Shown here: positions 1 to 9,845 of the stretch, piece by piece
Position numbering within the stretch: position 1 is the stretch's first letter
Layout of the letters: every line of letters begins with the position of its first letter
NCBI RefSeq assembly: GCF_003284935.1
Contig: NZ_QMEV01000024.1
Span: 1 to 64,000 of the forward strand
DNA length: 64,000 bases
Direction: 5' to 3'
Origin: Mycobacterium colombiense
Lineage (GTDB): Bacteria; Actinomycetota; Actinomycetes; Mycobacteriales; Mycobacteriaceae
The notes under the pieces: model-generated
The model's database searches: none
Seen by the model: only the letters and a program-made list of their open reading frames with translations
Told to the model about the DNA's origin: nothing
Program-made: the position numbers and the translations under genes

Positions 1-896
1 TCGGCCTCCGCCGCTTCCTCATCGAGGTATTCGTTGCCGCGCAGGCTCTCGGGATCTTCGCGGCCCTTGGGCGCCGCCATCAGATACACCACGGCCCCGA
101 TGAACACGAAAGTCGATGTGAACGAGTTGATCCGGATGCCGGCGATGTGGGTGGCGGTATCGTCGCGCAGCAGCTCGACGCCGAACCGCCCGACGCAATA
201 GCCCGCCACGTACAGCGCGAACAGCCGGCCGTGGCCCAGCGTGAAGCGCCGGTCGGCATAGATCAGGGCCACGAAAACCAGGACGTTCCAAATCAATTCG
301 TAGAGAAACGTCGGCTGCACCACGAAGGCGATCTGGCCCGTCGAGATGCCGTCCAGCGAGTGCGGGTCGATGTATCCCGTGGGGTCGCGGCGGTAGAAGA
401 CCTCCAGACCCCAGGGCAGCGTCGTTTCGCGGCCGTAGAGCTCCTGGTTGAAGTAGTTACCCAGCCGGCCGATCGCCTGCGCCAGAATGATTCCCGGTGC
501 CAGCGCGTCGGCGAAGGCCGGAAGGGGTATCCCGCGCCGGCGGCAGCCGATCCAGGCGCCGACGCCGCCGAGTGCCACCGCGCCCCAGATGCCCAGGCCG
601 CCGTCCCAAATGCGCACGGCCGCACCGAGTCCCGCGCCGCCCGGCCCCCAATACGTTCGCCAGTCGGTGGCCAGGTGGTAGAGCCGACCTCCGACCAATC
701 CGAACGGCACCGTCCACAGCGCGATGTCATAGATCACGCCGCGCTCGCCACCGCGCGCCTCCCAGCGCCGGTCGCCGATCAACAGCGCCGCCACGATGCC
801 GGCGATGATGAACAGCGCGTAGGCCCGGATGGGCAGCGGCCCCAGGTGCCATACACCCTGCGGCGGGCTCGGGAAGTAGGCCAGCAGCTTCGTCAC
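1..896 (-). CDS. lgt: Prolipoprotein diacylglyceryl transferase Lgt (3' end cut by window edge)
   Basis: Transfers diacylglycerol from phosphatidylglycerol to the lipobox cysteine of prolipoproteins at the inner membrane, the first step of lipoprotein maturation. The translation begins [16 protein letters not shown], is hydrophobic and polytopic, and carries the Lgt signature GRLGNYFNQELYG near residue 150. The C-terminal part turns acidic (GNEYLDEEAAEA) and runs off the window, as expected for the long charged tails of mycobacterial Lgt. The GTG start is chosen because its GTGA overlaps the trpA stop, so lgt is translationally coupled to the trp operon. Family assignment is firm; the true C-terminus is not visible. 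Confidence 0.95.
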   Translation of the reverse strand, partial: MTKLLAYFPSPPQGVWHLGPLPIRAYALFIIAGIVAALLIGDRRWEARGGERGVIYDIALWTVPFGLVGGRLYHLATDWRTYWGPGGAGLGAAVRIWDGGLGIWGAVALGGVGAWIGCRRRGIPLPAFADALAPGIILAQAIGRLGNYFNQELYGRETTLPWGLEVFYRRDPTGYIDPHSLDGISTGQIAFVVQPTFLYELIWNVLVFVALIYADRRFTLGHGRLFALYVAGYCVGRFGVELLRDDTATHIAGIRINSFTSTFVFIGAVVYLMAAPKGREDPESLRGNEYLDEEAAEA

Positions 897-1708
897 GAGG
901 CCGACGCCCCCCGACGAACACCGGCGGCGAGTTCCTCAGTCAGCGTGCGCAATGCAGTCAACCCCCCGTCCCCCAATGCCGTCACCAATGCGGACCCCAC
1001 GATGACACCGTCGGCGTAGCTGCCGATCTGGGCGGCCTGCTCTCCCGACCGCACCCCCAGACCCACCCCGACGGGTATGTCGGATACCTCTTTGACCCTG
1101 CTCACCAACTCGGGCGCGGCGTTGGACACGACATCACGCGCCCCCGTCACCCCCATCGTCGAAGCGGCGTAGACGAATCCACGCGACGCCTCGACCGTCA
1201 TCGCCAACCGCTGCGGGGTCGAGGACGGCGCCACCAGGAAAATCCGGTCCAGCCCATGCCCGTCCGATGCCGCCAGCCACTGCGCCGCCTCATCGGGGAT
1301 GAGATCGGGAGTGATCAGGCCGTACCCCCCCGCCGAGGCCAGATCCCGAGCGAACGCGTCAACGCCGTAGTGCAACACGGGGTTCCAGTAGGTCATCACC
1401 ACGGCATGTCCACCGGCCGCGCTGATCGCCTCGACCGCGGCAAGCGTGTCGCGCACGCGCACGCCGGCGTGCAGCGCGGTCTCGGTCGCCTTCGCGATGG
1501 TGGGGCCATCCATGCCCGGATCGGAATAGGGGACGCCGACTTCGATGATGTCACAACCCGATTCGACCAGCGCGGTCATCCCGTTCACCGATGTCGGCAC
1601 GTCGGGGTAACCGGTGGGAAGGTAGCCGATCAGCGCCGCCCGGTTGTCGTTGCGGCAGCCGTCGAATATCGACTGAAGCCTGCTCGCTTCGCTTTGCTTG
1701 ACACTCAT
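893..1708 (-). CDS. trpA: Tryptophan synthase alpha chain
   Basis: Cleaves indole-3-glycerol phosphate to indole and glyceraldehyde 3-phosphate; indole is channelled to TrpB in the alpha2-beta2 complex. A TIM barrel of 271 residues, close to the usual length. It carries [14 protein letters not shown] around residue 50, which holds the catalytic Glu and Asp of the family, and the phosphate-loop pattern near [14 protein letters not shown]. The ATG ([11 protein letters not shown]) is preferred over an upstream in-frame start because it overlaps the trpB stop as ATGA. Fifth gene of the trp operon, overlapping lgt downstream by 4 nt. Confidence 0.97.
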   Translation of the reverse strand: MSVKQSEASRLQSIFDGCRNDNRAALIGYLPTGYPDVPTSVNGMTALVESGCDIIEVGVPYSDPGMDGPTIAKATETALHAGVRVRDTLAAVEAISAAGGHAVVMTYWNPVLHYGVDAFARDLASAGGYGLITPDLIPDEAAQWLAASDGHGLDRIFLVAPSSTPQRLAMTVEASRGFVYAASTMGVTGARDVVSNAAPELVSRVKEVSDIPVGVGLGVRSGEQAAQIGSYADGVIVGSALVTALGDGGLTALRTLTEELAAGVRRGASAS

Positions 1709-2964
1709 CGATCGCTGGACCCCAGCAGCCCGAACCACTTCGCGGCCGTCTCGACGTCCTTGTCACCGCGCCCGGACAGGTTCACCACGACGATCGCTCC
1801 CGGTCCCAATTCGGGGCCCAATTTCAGCGCGCCCGCTACGGCGTGCGCGGATTCGATCGCCGGGATGATCCCTTCGGTCCGGCACAGGACGCGGAACGCC
1901 TCCATCGCCTCCGAGTCGGTGATCGGACGGTACTCGGCACGCCCAATCTCGCGCAGGTACGCGTGTTCGGGACCCACGCCGGGGTAATCGAGACCGGCTG
2001 AGATGGAATGGGATTCGATCGTCTGGCCATCCTCGTCCTGCAGCAGATACGAGAACGATCCCTGAAACGCCCCGGGCGAGCCGCCGCTGAAGGTCGCGGC
2101 GTGCCTTCCGGTTTCGACACCGTCGCCGGCCGCCTCGAATCCCACCAGCCGCACACCCGGATCGTCGATGAACGGGTGAAAGATGCCGATGGCGTTGGAT
2201 CCGCCGCCGATGCAGGCCACCACCGCGTCGGGCAAGCGTCCGGCCTGAGCCTGGATCTGGGCGCGCGCCTCGAGGCCGATGATGCGCTGAAAGTCGCGCA
2301 CCATGGCGGGGAAGGGATGCGGGCCCGCCGCCGTGCCGAAGCAGTAGAAGGTGTTGTCGGCATTGGTAACCCAATCCCGAAACGCCTCGTTGATGGCGTC
2401 CTTGAGCGTCTTCGAACCGCTCTCGACCGACACGACCGTCGCCCCCAGCAGGCGCATCCGCGCCACGTTGAGCGCTTGGCGCTCGGTGTCCACGGCGCCC
2501 ATGTAGATCACGCAGTCCAGCCCAAGCAAGGCACACGCGGTGGCGGTCGCGACGCCGTGCTGCCCCGCCCCGGTCTCGGCGATCACCCGCTTCTTGCCCA
2601 TCCGCTGCGCCAGCAACGCCTGTCCGAGCACGTTGTTGATCTTGTGAGAACCGGTGTGGTTCAGGTCTTCTCGCTTGAGGAAGATGCGCGCGCCGGCGTG
2701 TTCGGACAGCCGCGGCGCCTCATACAGGGGTGAGGGCCGGCCGGCGTAATGCGCCTGCAGGTAGTCCAGCGTGTCCAGGAAATCCTGGTTGACCCGTTCC
2801 TTCTCGTAGGCGGCGGTCACCTCTTCGATCACGGCCATCAACGCCTCGGCGACATAGCGGCCGCCATAGACACCGAAATGGCCACCCGCATCGGGTTCGT
2901 GGCGGGTGGGTTCGGCGATGGCTGCGCTCGGATGCGGAAGGTCCGGGCGGGACAGGTCCACCAT
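1705..2964 (-). CDS. trpB: Tryptophan synthase beta chain
   Basis: PLP enzyme that condenses indole with L-serine to give tryptophan. The PLP-binding lysine lies in [16 protein letters not shown], the phosphate-binding glycine loop is GGGSNAIG, and the loop [13 protein letters not shown] is also present. About 419 residues, normal for the family. The N-terminal 30 residues are variable: the ATG at 2964 ([10 protein letters not shown]) is chosen over the GTG and TTG just upstream because none has a clear ribosome site. Its stop overlaps the trpA ATG by 4 nt, giving coupled synthesis of the two subunits. Confidence 0.96.
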   Translation of the reverse strand: MVDLSRPDLPHPSAAIAEPTRHEPDAGGHFGVYGGRYVAEALMAVIEEVTAAYEKERVNQDFLDTLDYLQAHYAGRPSPLYEAPRLSEHAGARIFLKREDLNHTGSHKINNVLGQALLAQRMGKKRVIAETGAGQHGVATATACALLGLDCVIYMGAVDTERQALNVARMRLLGATVVSVESGSKTLKDAINEAFRDWVTNADNTFYCFGTAAGPHPFPAMVRDFQRIIGLEARAQIQAQAGRLPDAVVACIGGGSNAIGIFHPFIDDPGVRLVGFEAAGDGVETGRHAATFSGGSPGAFQGSFSYLLQDEDGQTIESHSISAGLDYPGVGPEHAYLREIGRAEYRPITDSEAMEAFRVLCRTEGIIPAIESAHAVAGALKLGPELGPGAIVVVNLSGRGDKDVETAAKWFGLLGSSDR

Positions 2965-3038
2965 CACCAATGCTCTACGCGGGGATGGCTCATGGGGTTC
3001 AACGTATCAGCGCGGGGGGCTCTTCAGTGACGAAGCGA

Positions 3039-3857
3039 CTAGCGAGCCGGTTTCGGACAGGACGGATGGGTGCCCGCGGTGACCAGGTCGGCGACCGCGG
3101 CGCGCGGGTCACCGCTTTTGACCAGACCTTCGCCGACCAACACGGCGTCGGCACCCGCACCGGCGTACGCCAGCAGGTCCCCGGTACCGCGCACGCCTGA
3201 TTCGGCGATCCTGATCACGTTGCTGGGCAGCCCGGGAGCGATGCGCGCGAAGCAATCCCGGTCCACCTCGAGCGTCGCCAGATCGCGGGCGTTGACACCG
3301 ATTACGTTGGCGCCGGCCTTCAGTGCCCGGTCGGCTTCTTCTTCGGTGTGCACCTCGACGAGCGCCGTCATGCCCAGCGATTCGGTGCGGTCCAGCATCG
3401 ACACCAGCGCCGACTGCTCCAGCGCGGCGACGATCAGCAGCAGCATGTCGGCGCCGTGCGCGCGCGCCTCGTGGATCTGATAAGGCTGCACCACAAAGTC
3501 TTTGCGCAGAATCGGTATCGAGACCGCCGCGCGCACCGCGTCGAGGTCGTCGAGCGAGCCGTGAAAACGTCGCTCCTCGGTCAAGACGCTGATGATGCGG
3601 GCGCCGCCGTCTTCGTAGGCCCGGGCCAGCTTGGCCGGATCGGCAATGGTCGCCAAAGAACCCGCCGACGGGCTGGCACGCTTGACTTCGGCGATGACGC
3701 CGATTCCGGGCTCGCGCAGAGCGGCCATCACGTCGCGTGGCGGCGGCGCGGCCGCCGCGGCGGCCTTGATCTCGGACAGGCTGATGAGCGCTTCGCGCGC
3801 GGCAACGTCGGCCCGGACTCCCTCGAGGATGGAGTCAAGCACGGTTGCCGGACTCAT
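3039..3857 (-). CDS. trpC: Indole-3-glycerol phosphate synthase
   Basis: Closes the indole ring by converting carboxyphenylaminodeoxyribulose phosphate to indoleglycerol phosphate. A monofunctional 272-residue TIM barrel with [10 protein letters not shown] (catalytic Glu and Lys), [13 protein letters not shown] (catalytic Lys), [11 protein letters not shown] and ESGVRG. The start [14 protein letters not shown] matches the conserved mycobacterial N-terminus, so the longer in-frame extension upstream is not used. It is 68 nt upstream of trpB and follows the small membrane-protein gene after 113 nt. No TrpF domain is fused here and no trpF is in the window; see hisA. Confidence 0.96.
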   Translation of the reverse strand: MSPATVLDSILEGVRADVAAREALISLSEIKAAAAAAPPPRDVMAALREPGIGVIAEVKRASPSAGSLATIADPAKLARAYEDGGARIISVLTEERRFHGSLDDLDAVRAAVSIPILRKDFVVQPYQIHEARAHGADMLLLIVAALEQSALVSMLDRTESLGMTALVEVHTEEEADRALKAGANVIGVNARDLATLEVDRDCFARIAPGLPSNVIRIAESGVRGTGDLLAYAGAGADAVLVGEGLVKSGDPRAAVADLVTAGTHPSCPKPAR

Positions 3858-3970
3858 GCCTGTCGTTTCCCTTCGCCCTGTTCGTCCGCTGTCATCCCAC
3901 GGCCACTGTGGTGTCCCCAGCCGATTGCGACGACGTGAATGAAGGGTAGCGGCCCGCGGCTTGCGGTCCG

Positions 3971-4651
3971 TCACCGACCCTCGGTGTCAGACTCGCCTGC
4001 CCGATCGGTCGGGTCGCGCCCCTCGTCAAGCGCGTCCCAGATCATCCGCTCCGACATTCCCGGCGTCTCCGGCTGCTCCAGCATCGCCCCGTCGGCCTCT
4101 TCGCGTTGCACAATCGACCGGCGCGTCGCCGGTGTCGCGTACTTTCTCGCGCTCGAGCGGGTGGATACCGAGTCCGACGCGGACCGCATGAGTAGGACGG
4201 CCGCGATCAGCGTGCACGCGGCGGCCGCCACCGTGACGCCCGCGCCCCAGTACCGCCGCTCGCTTCCGACCAGCGACATCACCGACACGTGGCCCAGTTC
4301 GGCGCCGCGGACCGCCACGTCGGGCAGCGCCCACAGGCTGACCCCGAGGTAGCCGACCGCCAGGCTGATCACCGCCAGCAGCCCCGCCAGCGCGCGCAGC
4401 AGCCACCCCCGCACGGCGATGGCGGCGACGGCCCCGGCCAGCAGCAGCAGCGCCAACGGCAACAGCGCCGTCGACCAGGTGCCCCCGGCCAAGGTCACCT
4501 GCTTGGGCGGCCCGAGCCCGTCGAACGAACGGATGACGACCCACGGCAGGCGGGAGGCCACCCACAACGCCCCTGCGGCGACCACGAGCACGAGCTGGGC
4601 GATCCGAATCAGCCAGCGGCCGGCCGGACGGCCGGTGTCGGCCTCACTCAT
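3971..4651 (-). CDS. Trp operon-associated membrane protein (TIGR02234 type)
   Basis: A 226-residue polytopic protein of unknown function that is conserved inside actinobacterial trp operons, equivalent in position to Rv1610. I see four hydrophobic segments, roughly residues 12-32, 57-80, 84-105 and 135-155, then a charged cytoplasmic-looking tail rich in Ser, Arg and Glu. The ATG ([13 protein letters not shown]) lies 8 nt inside the trpE 3' end, so translation is likely coupled to trpE. A role in tryptophan or precursor transport is often assumed but nothing in the sequence proves it. Confidence 0.85.
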   Translation of the reverse strand: MSEADTGRPAGRWLIRIAQLVLVVAAGALWVASRLPWVVIRSFDGLGPPKQVTLAGGTWSTALLPLALLLLAGAVAAIAVRGWLLRALAGLLAVISLAVGYLGVSLWALPDVAVRGAELGHVSVMSLVGSERRYWGAGVTVAAAACTLIAAVLLMRSASDSVSTRSSARKYATPATRRSIVQREEADGAMLEQPETPGMSERMIWDALDEGRDPTDRAGESDTEGR

Positions 4652-6176
4652 GGCCCGCGGGTTCGGTCAGCGTCTCGGCGGCGGCGATCGCGCTGAGCAC
4701 CGCGCGGGCCTTGTTGGTCGCCTCGGTGTACTCGTAGGGGCCGTTGGAGTCCGCCACCACCCCGCCACCGGATTGCACGTACGCGGTGCCGTCGCGCATC
4801 AGGGCGGTGCGGATGGCGATCGCGAAGTCGGCATTGCCGGCGAAGTCCAGATAACCCACCACGCCGCCGTACAGGCCGCGGCGCGTCTTTTCCACCTCTT
4901 CGATCAGCTCCATGGCCCGGACCTTCGGCGCGCCCGACAGGGTGCCGGCCGGGAAGCAGGCCGTCACCGCATCCAGGGCGGTACGACCCTCGCCGAGGGT
5001 GCCGGTCACCGTCGACACCAGGTGCATGACGTGGCTGTAGCGCTCGATGTGGCTGTAGTCCTCCACGCGCACGGTGCCCGGCGCGCAGACCCGGCCCAGG
5101 TCGTTGCGGCCCAGGTCGACCAGCATCAGGTGCTCGGCGCGTTCCTTCTCGTCGGCCAACAGCTCCTTTTCCAGCAGCTGGTCCTCCTCGTCGGTGTCCC
5201 CGCGCCACCGGGTGCCCGCGATCGGGTGGGTGGTCGCGGTGCCGTCGGCGACGGTGACCAACGCCTCCGGGCTGGAGCCGACGATCGAAAAGTCAGTTCC
5301 CCCAGTGCCATTCGGCACATGCAGCAGATACATATAGGGGCTGGGATTGGTGACCCGCAACATCCGGTAGACGTCGATCGGGTCGACGTGGGTGTCCATC
5401 TCGAACCGTTGCGACGGCACCACCTGGAAGGCTTCACCCGCGGCGATCTGCTCGACGAGGTAGTCGACGATCTTGCCGTACTCCTCGACGCTGCGCTGCG
5501 CGCGGTAGCGCGGCTCGGGCCGCTCGAACGTGCCGACCGTGGACGACAACGGCTGACCCAGCGCCGCGGTCATCACGTCCAGGCGGGCGATGGCGTCGTC
5601 GTAGGCCTCGTCGACGCGCTCGTCGGTCCCGTTCCAGTTCACCGCGTTGGCGATCAGCGTGATCGTGCCCTCGTGGTGGTCGACCGCCGCCACATCGGTG
5701 GCCAGCAGCAGCAACATGTCGGGGAGCTTGAGGTCGTCGACGGCCAGTTCGGGCAGCCGTTCCAGGCGCCGCACCATGTCGTAGGCGAAGAACCCGACCA
5801 TGCCGCCCGACAGCGGCGGCAGGCCCTCGAGCGGGCCGGTGGCCAGCACCTCCAACGTGGTGCGCAGGGCCTGCAGCGGGTCGCCCCCGGTCGGCGCGTC
5901 CTGCGGCACCACGCCCAGCCACACGGCTTCGCCGTCGCGCACGGTCAGCGCCGACGGCGACCCCGCGCCGATGAACGACCACCGCGACCAGGAACGGCCG
6001 TGCTCGGCCGACTCCAGCAGAAACGTGCCCGGACGGTCGGCGGCGAGCTTGCGGTAGGCCGACAACGGGGTCTCGCTGTCGGCCAGCACCTTGCGGGTCA
6101 CCGGGACCACGCGGTGCTCGGCCGCCAGCTGGCGAAAGTCCTCTCGTGAGGTCGTCGCGGCGAGGTGGGCGTGCAC
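4644..6176 (-). CDS. trpE: Anthranilate synthase component I
   Basis: Converts chorismate and glutamine-derived ammonia to anthranilate; first committed step of Trp synthesis and the normal site of tryptophan feedback. 510 residues with the chorismate-binding domain in the C-terminal half: [42 protein letters not shown] and [13 protein letters not shown]. The N-terminus contains the LLES tryptophan-binding signature ([10 protein letters not shown]). I place the start at GTG 6176 ([14 protein letters not shown]) because a GGGAGG ribosome site sits about 8 nt upstream; longer in-frame extensions lack one. The glutamine amidotransferase partner TrpG is not in the window. Divergent from bcpB across 63 nt. 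Confidence 0.96.
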   Translation of the reverse strand: MHAHLAATTSREDFRQLAAEHRVVPVTRKVLADSETPLSAYRKLAADRPGTFLLESAEHGRSWSRWSFIGAGSPSALTVRDGEAVWLGVVPQDAPTGGDPLQALRTTLEVLATGPLEGLPPLSGGMVGFFAYDMVRRLERLPELAVDDLKLPDMLLLLATDVAAVDHHEGTITLIANAVNWNGTDERVDEAYDDAIARLDVMTAALGQPLSSTVGTFERPEPRYRAQRSVEEYGKIVDYLVEQIAAGEAFQVVPSQRFEMDTHVDPIDVYRMLRVTNPSPYMYLLHVPNGTGGTDFSIVGSSPEALVTVADGTATTHPIAGTRWRGDTDEEDQLLEKELLADEKERAEHLMLVDLGRNDLGRVCAPGTVRVEDYSHIERYSHVMHLVSTVTGTLGEGRTALDAVTACFPAGTLSGAPKVRAMELIEEVEKTRRGLYGGVVGYLDFAGNADFAIAIRTALMRDGTAYVQSGGGVVADSNGPYEYTEATNKARAVLSAIAAAETLTEPAGHE

Positions 6177-6208
6177 CGATCCATCCTCCCAGACGCGTAC
6201 ACAACCGA

Positions 6209-6225
6209 GCCGGACAGCGTCCGGC
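6209..6225. promoter_or_regulatory. Inverted repeat in the trpE/bcpB divergent promoter region
   Basis: A perfect 7-bp dyad GCCGGAC-AGC-GTCCGGC occupies the centre of the 63-nt gap between the divergent starts of trpE and bcpB. The spacing from both start codons suits an operator for one or both genes. No leader peptide or attenuator fits in so short a gap, so any control of trpE here would be at initiation. The binding protein is unknown, and a dyad in GC-rich DNA can arise by chance. Confidence 0.4.
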
Positions 6226-6239
6226 GTAGCGTGTCCGCC

Positions 6240-6698
6240 ATGAAACCTGGTGACACCGTCGCGGACTTCGAACTGCCCGATCAGACCGGGACGCCGCGCA
6301 AGCTCAGCGAACTGCTCTCCGGCGGGCCCGTCGTGCTGTTCTTCTACCCGGCCGCGATGACACCCGGCTGCACCAAGGAGGCGTGCCACTTCCGCGACCT
6401 GGCCGCCGAGTTCGCCGCGGTCGGGGCCAACCGGGTGGGCATCAGCGCCGACGCCGTGGACAAGCAGGCCAAGTTCGCCGACCTGCAGAAGTTCGACTAC
6501 CCGCTGCTGTCGGACACCGACGGCGCCGTCGCCACCCAGTTCGGCGTCAAGCGCGGCCTGCTGGGCAAGCTGATGCCGGTCAAGCGCACCACGTTCGTCA
6601 TCGACACCGACCGCACGGTGCTCGAGGTGATCTCCAGCGAATTCAACATGGACAGCCACGCCGACAAGGCGCTGGCGACGCTGCGCGCGCGGGCGTGA
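6240..6698 (+). CDS. bcpB: Peroxiredoxin BcpB, bacterioferritin comigratory protein family
   Basis: Thiol peroxidase of the AhpC/TSA (PrxQ/BCP) group that reduces hydroperoxides with thioredoxin-type reductants in the cytosol. 152 residues in a thioredoxin fold. The peroxidatic cysteine is in [10 protein letters not shown] (C44) with the second cysteine five residues on (C49), the atypical 2-Cys arrangement of PrxQ proteins. Start [12 protein letters not shown] is the conserved N-terminus; upstream in-frame codons enter the trpE promoter. It ends 3 nt before the convergent chaA stop. Confidence 0.93.
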   Translation: MKPGDTVADFELPDQTGTPRKLSELLSGGPVVLFFYPAAMTPGCTKEACHFRDLAAEFAAVGANRVGISADAVDKQAKFADLQKFDYPLLSDTDGAVATQFGVKRGLLGKLMPVKRTTFVIDTDRTVLEVISSEFNMDSHADKALATLRARA

Positions 6699-6701
6699 CC
6701 G

Positions 6702-7793
6702 TCAGGGGCTGACCGCCAGGAACACGTAGGCGGCCAGCAGCACCAGATGCACCTCGCCCTGCAGGCGGGTGGCCCGGCCCGGCACCACGGTCAACACGCT
6801 GATCACCACGGTCAGCGCGAGCAGCACCAGCTGGATGGCGCCGAGGCCGAGCACCAGCGGCCCCTTGAGCCATATCGACGCCAGGGCGATCGCCGGAATG
6901 GTGAGCCCGATGCTGGCCATCGCCGAGCCATACGCCAGGTTCAAACTGATCTGGATGCGGCCCTTCCGCGCCGCGCGCACCGCCGCGAGCGTCTCGGGCA
7001 GCAGCACCAGCGCCGCGATGATCACCCCCACGAACGACTGCGGGAAGCCGACCGCGGTCACCGCCTTCTCGACGGCCGGTGACTCCTCCTCGGCCAGGCC
7101 CACCACCGCCACCAGGGCGCCGAGCATCAGCCCCAGGCTGGTCAGCGCCGCGCGGGTGGTCGGCGGTTCGGCGTGGCTTTCGTCGGTGAACAGGCTCTTT
7201 TGGCCCTTCTGCGCGATCGGCAGAAAGAAGTCGCGGTGCCGCACCGTCTGGGTGAAGACGAACATCAGGTAGACCAGCAGCGAGGCGACCGCGGCGAAGG
7301 CGAGCTGGCCGGGCGAGAACTCCTTGCCCACGGTCGTGGTGGTGAACGCCGGCAGCACCAGGCTCAGCGTCGCCAGGGTGGTCAGCGTGGCCAGCGCGGC
7401 GCCGCTGCCCTCGGCGTTGAACAACGTCACGCCGTAGCGCCGCGAGCCGAGCAGCAGCGACAGCCCGGCGATGCCGTTCGTGGTGATCATCAGCGCGGCG
7501 AACGCGGTGTCGCGGGCCAGCGTGGCCGTCTCGTTGCCGCCCGACGCCATCAGCTCGACGATCAGGGCCACCTCGATGACCGTCACCGCCGCCGCGAGCA
7601 CCAGCGACCCGAACGGCTCACCGACCCGGTGCGCGACCACCTCCGCGTGATGCACCGCGGCGACCACCGCGCCGATGAGAAACAGCGCCGTCAGCCCGAC
7701 CAGCACCGGCCCGAGCGTCTCGCCCCAGATCAGTGCCAGCACGACGACGGAAAGCACCGGCACGACGATGTTCCAGGACGACCATTTCGACAT
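6702..7793 (-). CDS. chaA: Calcium/proton antiporter ChaA
   Basis: Member of the CaCA superfamily that exchanges Ca2+ (and often Na+ or K+) for protons at the cytoplasmic membrane. 363 residues with about ten hydrophobic helices. The two alpha-repeat signatures are visible as VTVIEVALIVELMASGG near residue 85 and VLLPETLAAVRAARKGRIQISLNLAYGSAMASIG near residue 290. A hydrophilic loop with KGQKSLFTDESH separates the halves. The ATG giving MSKWSSWNIVV is chosen over a start 42 nt upstream because it matches the conserved N-terminus, though its ribosome site is weak. It lies 102 nt after hisI on the same strand. Confidence 0.9.
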   Translation of the reverse strand: MSKWSSWNIVVPVLSVVVLALIWGETLGPVLVGLTALFLIGAVVAAVHHAEVVAHRVGEPFGSLVLAAAVTVIEVALIVELMASGGNETATLARDTAFAALMITTNGIAGLSLLLGSRRYGVTLFNAEGSGAALATLTTLATLSLVLPAFTTTTVGKEFSPGQLAFAAVASLLVYLMFVFTQTVRHRDFFLPIAQKGQKSLFTDESHAEPPTTRAALTSLGLMLGALVAVVGLAEEESPAVEKAVTAVGFPQSFVGVIIAALVLLPETLAAVRAARKGRIQISLNLAYGSAMASIGLTIPAIALASIWLKGPLVLGLGAIQLVLLALTVVISVLTVVPGRATRLQGEVHLVLLAAYVFLAVSP

Positions 7794-7895
7794 TGACCAC
7801 CATTCTTGTCGATGTCGTGGGCCCATGCCCGCCAAAGGTGACCCTTGACACGTCCGGCCGCGCCCACCGGCCCGGCGTCGGACCGCGTCGTAGGG

Positions 7896-8243
7896 TCAGC
7901 GCTGCGGCGGCAGCAGCTCGTCGGCGTCGAAGCAGCTGTGGTCGCCGGTGTGACACGCCCCGCCGACCTGGTCGACCGTCAGCAGCACCGCGTCGCCGTC
8001 GCAGTCCAGGCGCACCGAGTGGACGTATTGGGTGTGACCGGAGGTCGCTCCCTTGATCCACTGCTGGCCGCGGGACCGCGAATAATAGGTCGCCTCACGG
8101 GTTTCCAGGGTGCGGGCCAGCGCCGCGTCGTCCATCCAGGCGACCATCAGCACGTCACCGCTGCCGCGCTCCTGCACGACGGCGGTGAACAGGCCCTCGG
8201 CGTTGCGCTTCAGCCGCGCGGCGATCTGCGGGTCGAGCGTCAT
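7896..8243 (-). CDS. hisI: Phosphoribosyl-AMP cyclohydrolase
   Basis: Third step of histidine synthesis: opens the adenine ring of phosphoribosyl-AMP using a Zn2+ centre. 115 residues. [30 protein letters not shown] and the metal-site cysteines in [27 protein letters not shown] are all present. It is the monofunctional cyclohydrolase; the pyrophosphatase HisE is not fused and is elsewhere, as usual in mycobacteria. Last his gene of the operon, overlapping hisF by ATGA. Confidence 0.97.
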   Translation of the reverse strand: MTLDPQIAARLKRNAEGLFTAVVQERGSGDVLMVAWMDDAALARTLETREATYYSRSRGQQWIKGATSGHTQYVHSVRLDCDGDAVLLTVDQVGGACHTGDHSCFDADELLPPQR

Positions 8244-9037
8244 CGGGCCATCCTTACCGGGATCCCCGCCTCGGCCATCGCCGCCTTCACCTGCCCGATG
8301 GTCAGCTCCCGGAAGTGGAACACGCTGGCCGCCAACACCGCATCGGCGCCGGCCGCGATCGCCGGCGCGAAATGCTCGACCGCTCCGGCGCCGCCGCTGG
8401 CGATGACCGGCACCGTGACCGCCGAACGCACCGCCTGCAGCATCTCCAAGTCGAAGCCCGCTTTGGTGCCGTCGGCGTCCATCGAGTTCAGCAGGATCTC
8501 CCCCACCCCCAAATCGGCTCCGCGCGAAGCCCATTCGACCGCATCCAGACCGGTGCCCCGGCGCCCGCCATGGGTGGTGACCTCCCAGCCCGACGGCGTC
8601 GGCACGGCGCCCGGGGGCACGGTGCGGGCATCGACGGACAGCACGATGCACTGGGAACCGAACTGGCGCGCCATCTCGGCCAGCAGCTCGGGCCGGGCGA
8701 TCGCGGCGGTGTTGATGGACACCTTGTCGGCGCCCGCGCGCAGCAACACGTCGACGTCGGCGACCGTGCGCACCCCGCCGCCGACGGTCAGCGGGATGAA
8801 GACCTGCTCGGCGGTGCGGCGCACCACGTCGAGCATGGTCGCCCGTCCCGACGACGACGCCGTCACGTCGAGAAAGGTGAGCTCGTCGGCGCCTTCGGCG
8901 TCATAGGCGGCCGCCAGCTCCACGGGATCGCCCGCGTCGCGCAGGTTTTCGAAGTTGACCCCCTTGACCACGCGGCCGTCGTCGACGTCCAGGCACGGGA
9001 TCACGCGCACGGCAAGGCCGTTGGGATTGGGGGGCAT
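8240..9037 (-). CDS. hisF: Imidazole glycerol phosphate synthase cyclase subunit
   Basis: Cyclase half of the HisH-HisF glutamine amidotransferase complex. Ammonia made in HisH passes through the barrel to react with PRFAR, giving IGP and AICAR. 265 residues; [19 protein letters not shown] carries the N-terminal catalytic Asp and [13 protein letters not shown] the C-terminal phosphate loop. The ATG ([12 protein letters not shown]) has a GGAGGAC ribosome site 9 nt upstream. Only 1 nt separates it from the impA stop. Confidence 0.97.
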   Translation of the reverse strand: MPPNPNGLAVRVIPCLDVDDGRVVKGVNFENLRDAGDPVELAAAYDAEGADELTFLDVTASSSGRATMLDVVRRTAEQVFIPLTVGGGVRTVADVDVLLRAGADKVSINTAAIARPELLAEMARQFGSQCIVLSVDARTVPPGAVPTPSGWEVTTHGGRRGTGLDAVEWASRGADLGVGEILLNSMDADGTKAGFDLEMLQAVRSAVTVPVIASGGAGAVEHFAPAIAAGADAVLAASVFHFRELTIGQVKAAMAEAGIPVRMAR

Positions 9038-9038
9038 C

Positions 9039-9839
9039 TCAGTAGTCCTCCGGTCGGCCCGTGGCGCGCAGGATTTCGAGGATCTCGGCGTGGGCGTCGG
9101 GGCCCGCCGCCACCGCCGAATCCGACGCGGGTGTCCACGCCTGGCCGGCCAGGTCGGTGACGACACCGCCGGCGGCTCGCACCAGCGCGACCCCGGCGGC
9201 GTGATCCCACACGTGGCCGCCGAAACTTATTGCCGCACCCAATATTCCGTCGGCGACGAACGCGAGGTCAAGGCCGGTGGAGCCGTGCATGCGCAACCGC
9301 GACGAGACCCGGCTGAGGTTCTCCAGCAACGCGATTCGGTAGCGGCCCGGGAACCGGCCGCGGGCGTCGGCGCTGAACGAGCCCGCCCCGACCAGCGCGT
9401 CGGCCAGGTCGATGGAGGTCAGCGGCGGCTGCGGCACCCCGTTCTTGCGCAACGGGCCACCCGTCACCGCGGTGTAGCGCTGGTCGAAGAACGGCAGCCA
9501 GGTCAGCCCCGCCACCGGATCGCCGTGGTGCAGCAGGCCCAGCAGGATCCCGGCCATCGGCGATCCGGCCGCGTAGTTGAAGGTGCCGTCGACGGGGTCC
9601 AGCACCCACACCCAGGGCGAGTCGACGGCCGAACCGCCGAATTCCTCGCCGTGGACCCCGATCCCGGTGGCCTCGACGAGCGCGGCGACCACCTGTCGCT
9701 CGATCGCGAGGTCGACGTCGGTGGCGAAGTCGTTGCCCTTCTTGCGGACCGCGGAATCGGCGCGGTGCCCGGAAAGGAATGGCTCGGTCGCGTCGTCGAG
9801 AATCGCCGACGCCTGCGCCACCAACGCGTGCACGTCCAT
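9039..9839 (-). CDS. impA: Inositol-monophosphatase-family phosphatase ImpA in the his operon
   Basis: Mg2+-dependent, Li+-sensitive type phosphatase fold of 266 residues. Metal ligands are in GEEFGG (E65/E66), [12 protein letters not shown] (D81, D84) and WDHAAG (D212). The family hydrolyses inositol phosphate, fructose bisphosphate or histidinol phosphate. Here it sits between hisA and hisF with 6- and 1-nt gaps, as in other actinobacteria. HisB in this operon is the short dehydratase without a histidinol-phosphatase domain, so ImpA could supply that step. Mycobacteria are thought to have a separate HisN elsewhere, so the substrate stays open. Confidence 0.9.
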   Translation of the reverse strand: MDVHALVAQASAILDDATEPFLSGHRADSAVRKKGNDFATDVDLAIERQVVAALVEATGIGVHGEEFGGSAVDSPWVWVLDPVDGTFNYAAGSPMAGILLGLLHHGDPVAGLTWLPFFDQRYTAVTGGPLRKNGVPQPPLTSIDLADALVGAGSFSADARGRFPGRYRIALLENLSRVSSRLRMHGSTGLDLAFVADGILGAAISFGGHVWDHAAGVALVRAAGGVVTDLAGQAWTPASDSAVAAGPDAHAEILEILRATGRPEDY

Positions 9840-9845
9840 GCGGTG

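Noticed and set aside
4419..6149. 576-codon open frame on the plus strand
   Set aside because: Antisense to trpE; the protein is His/Gln/Arg/Gly-rich without motifs, typical of high-GC shadow frames.
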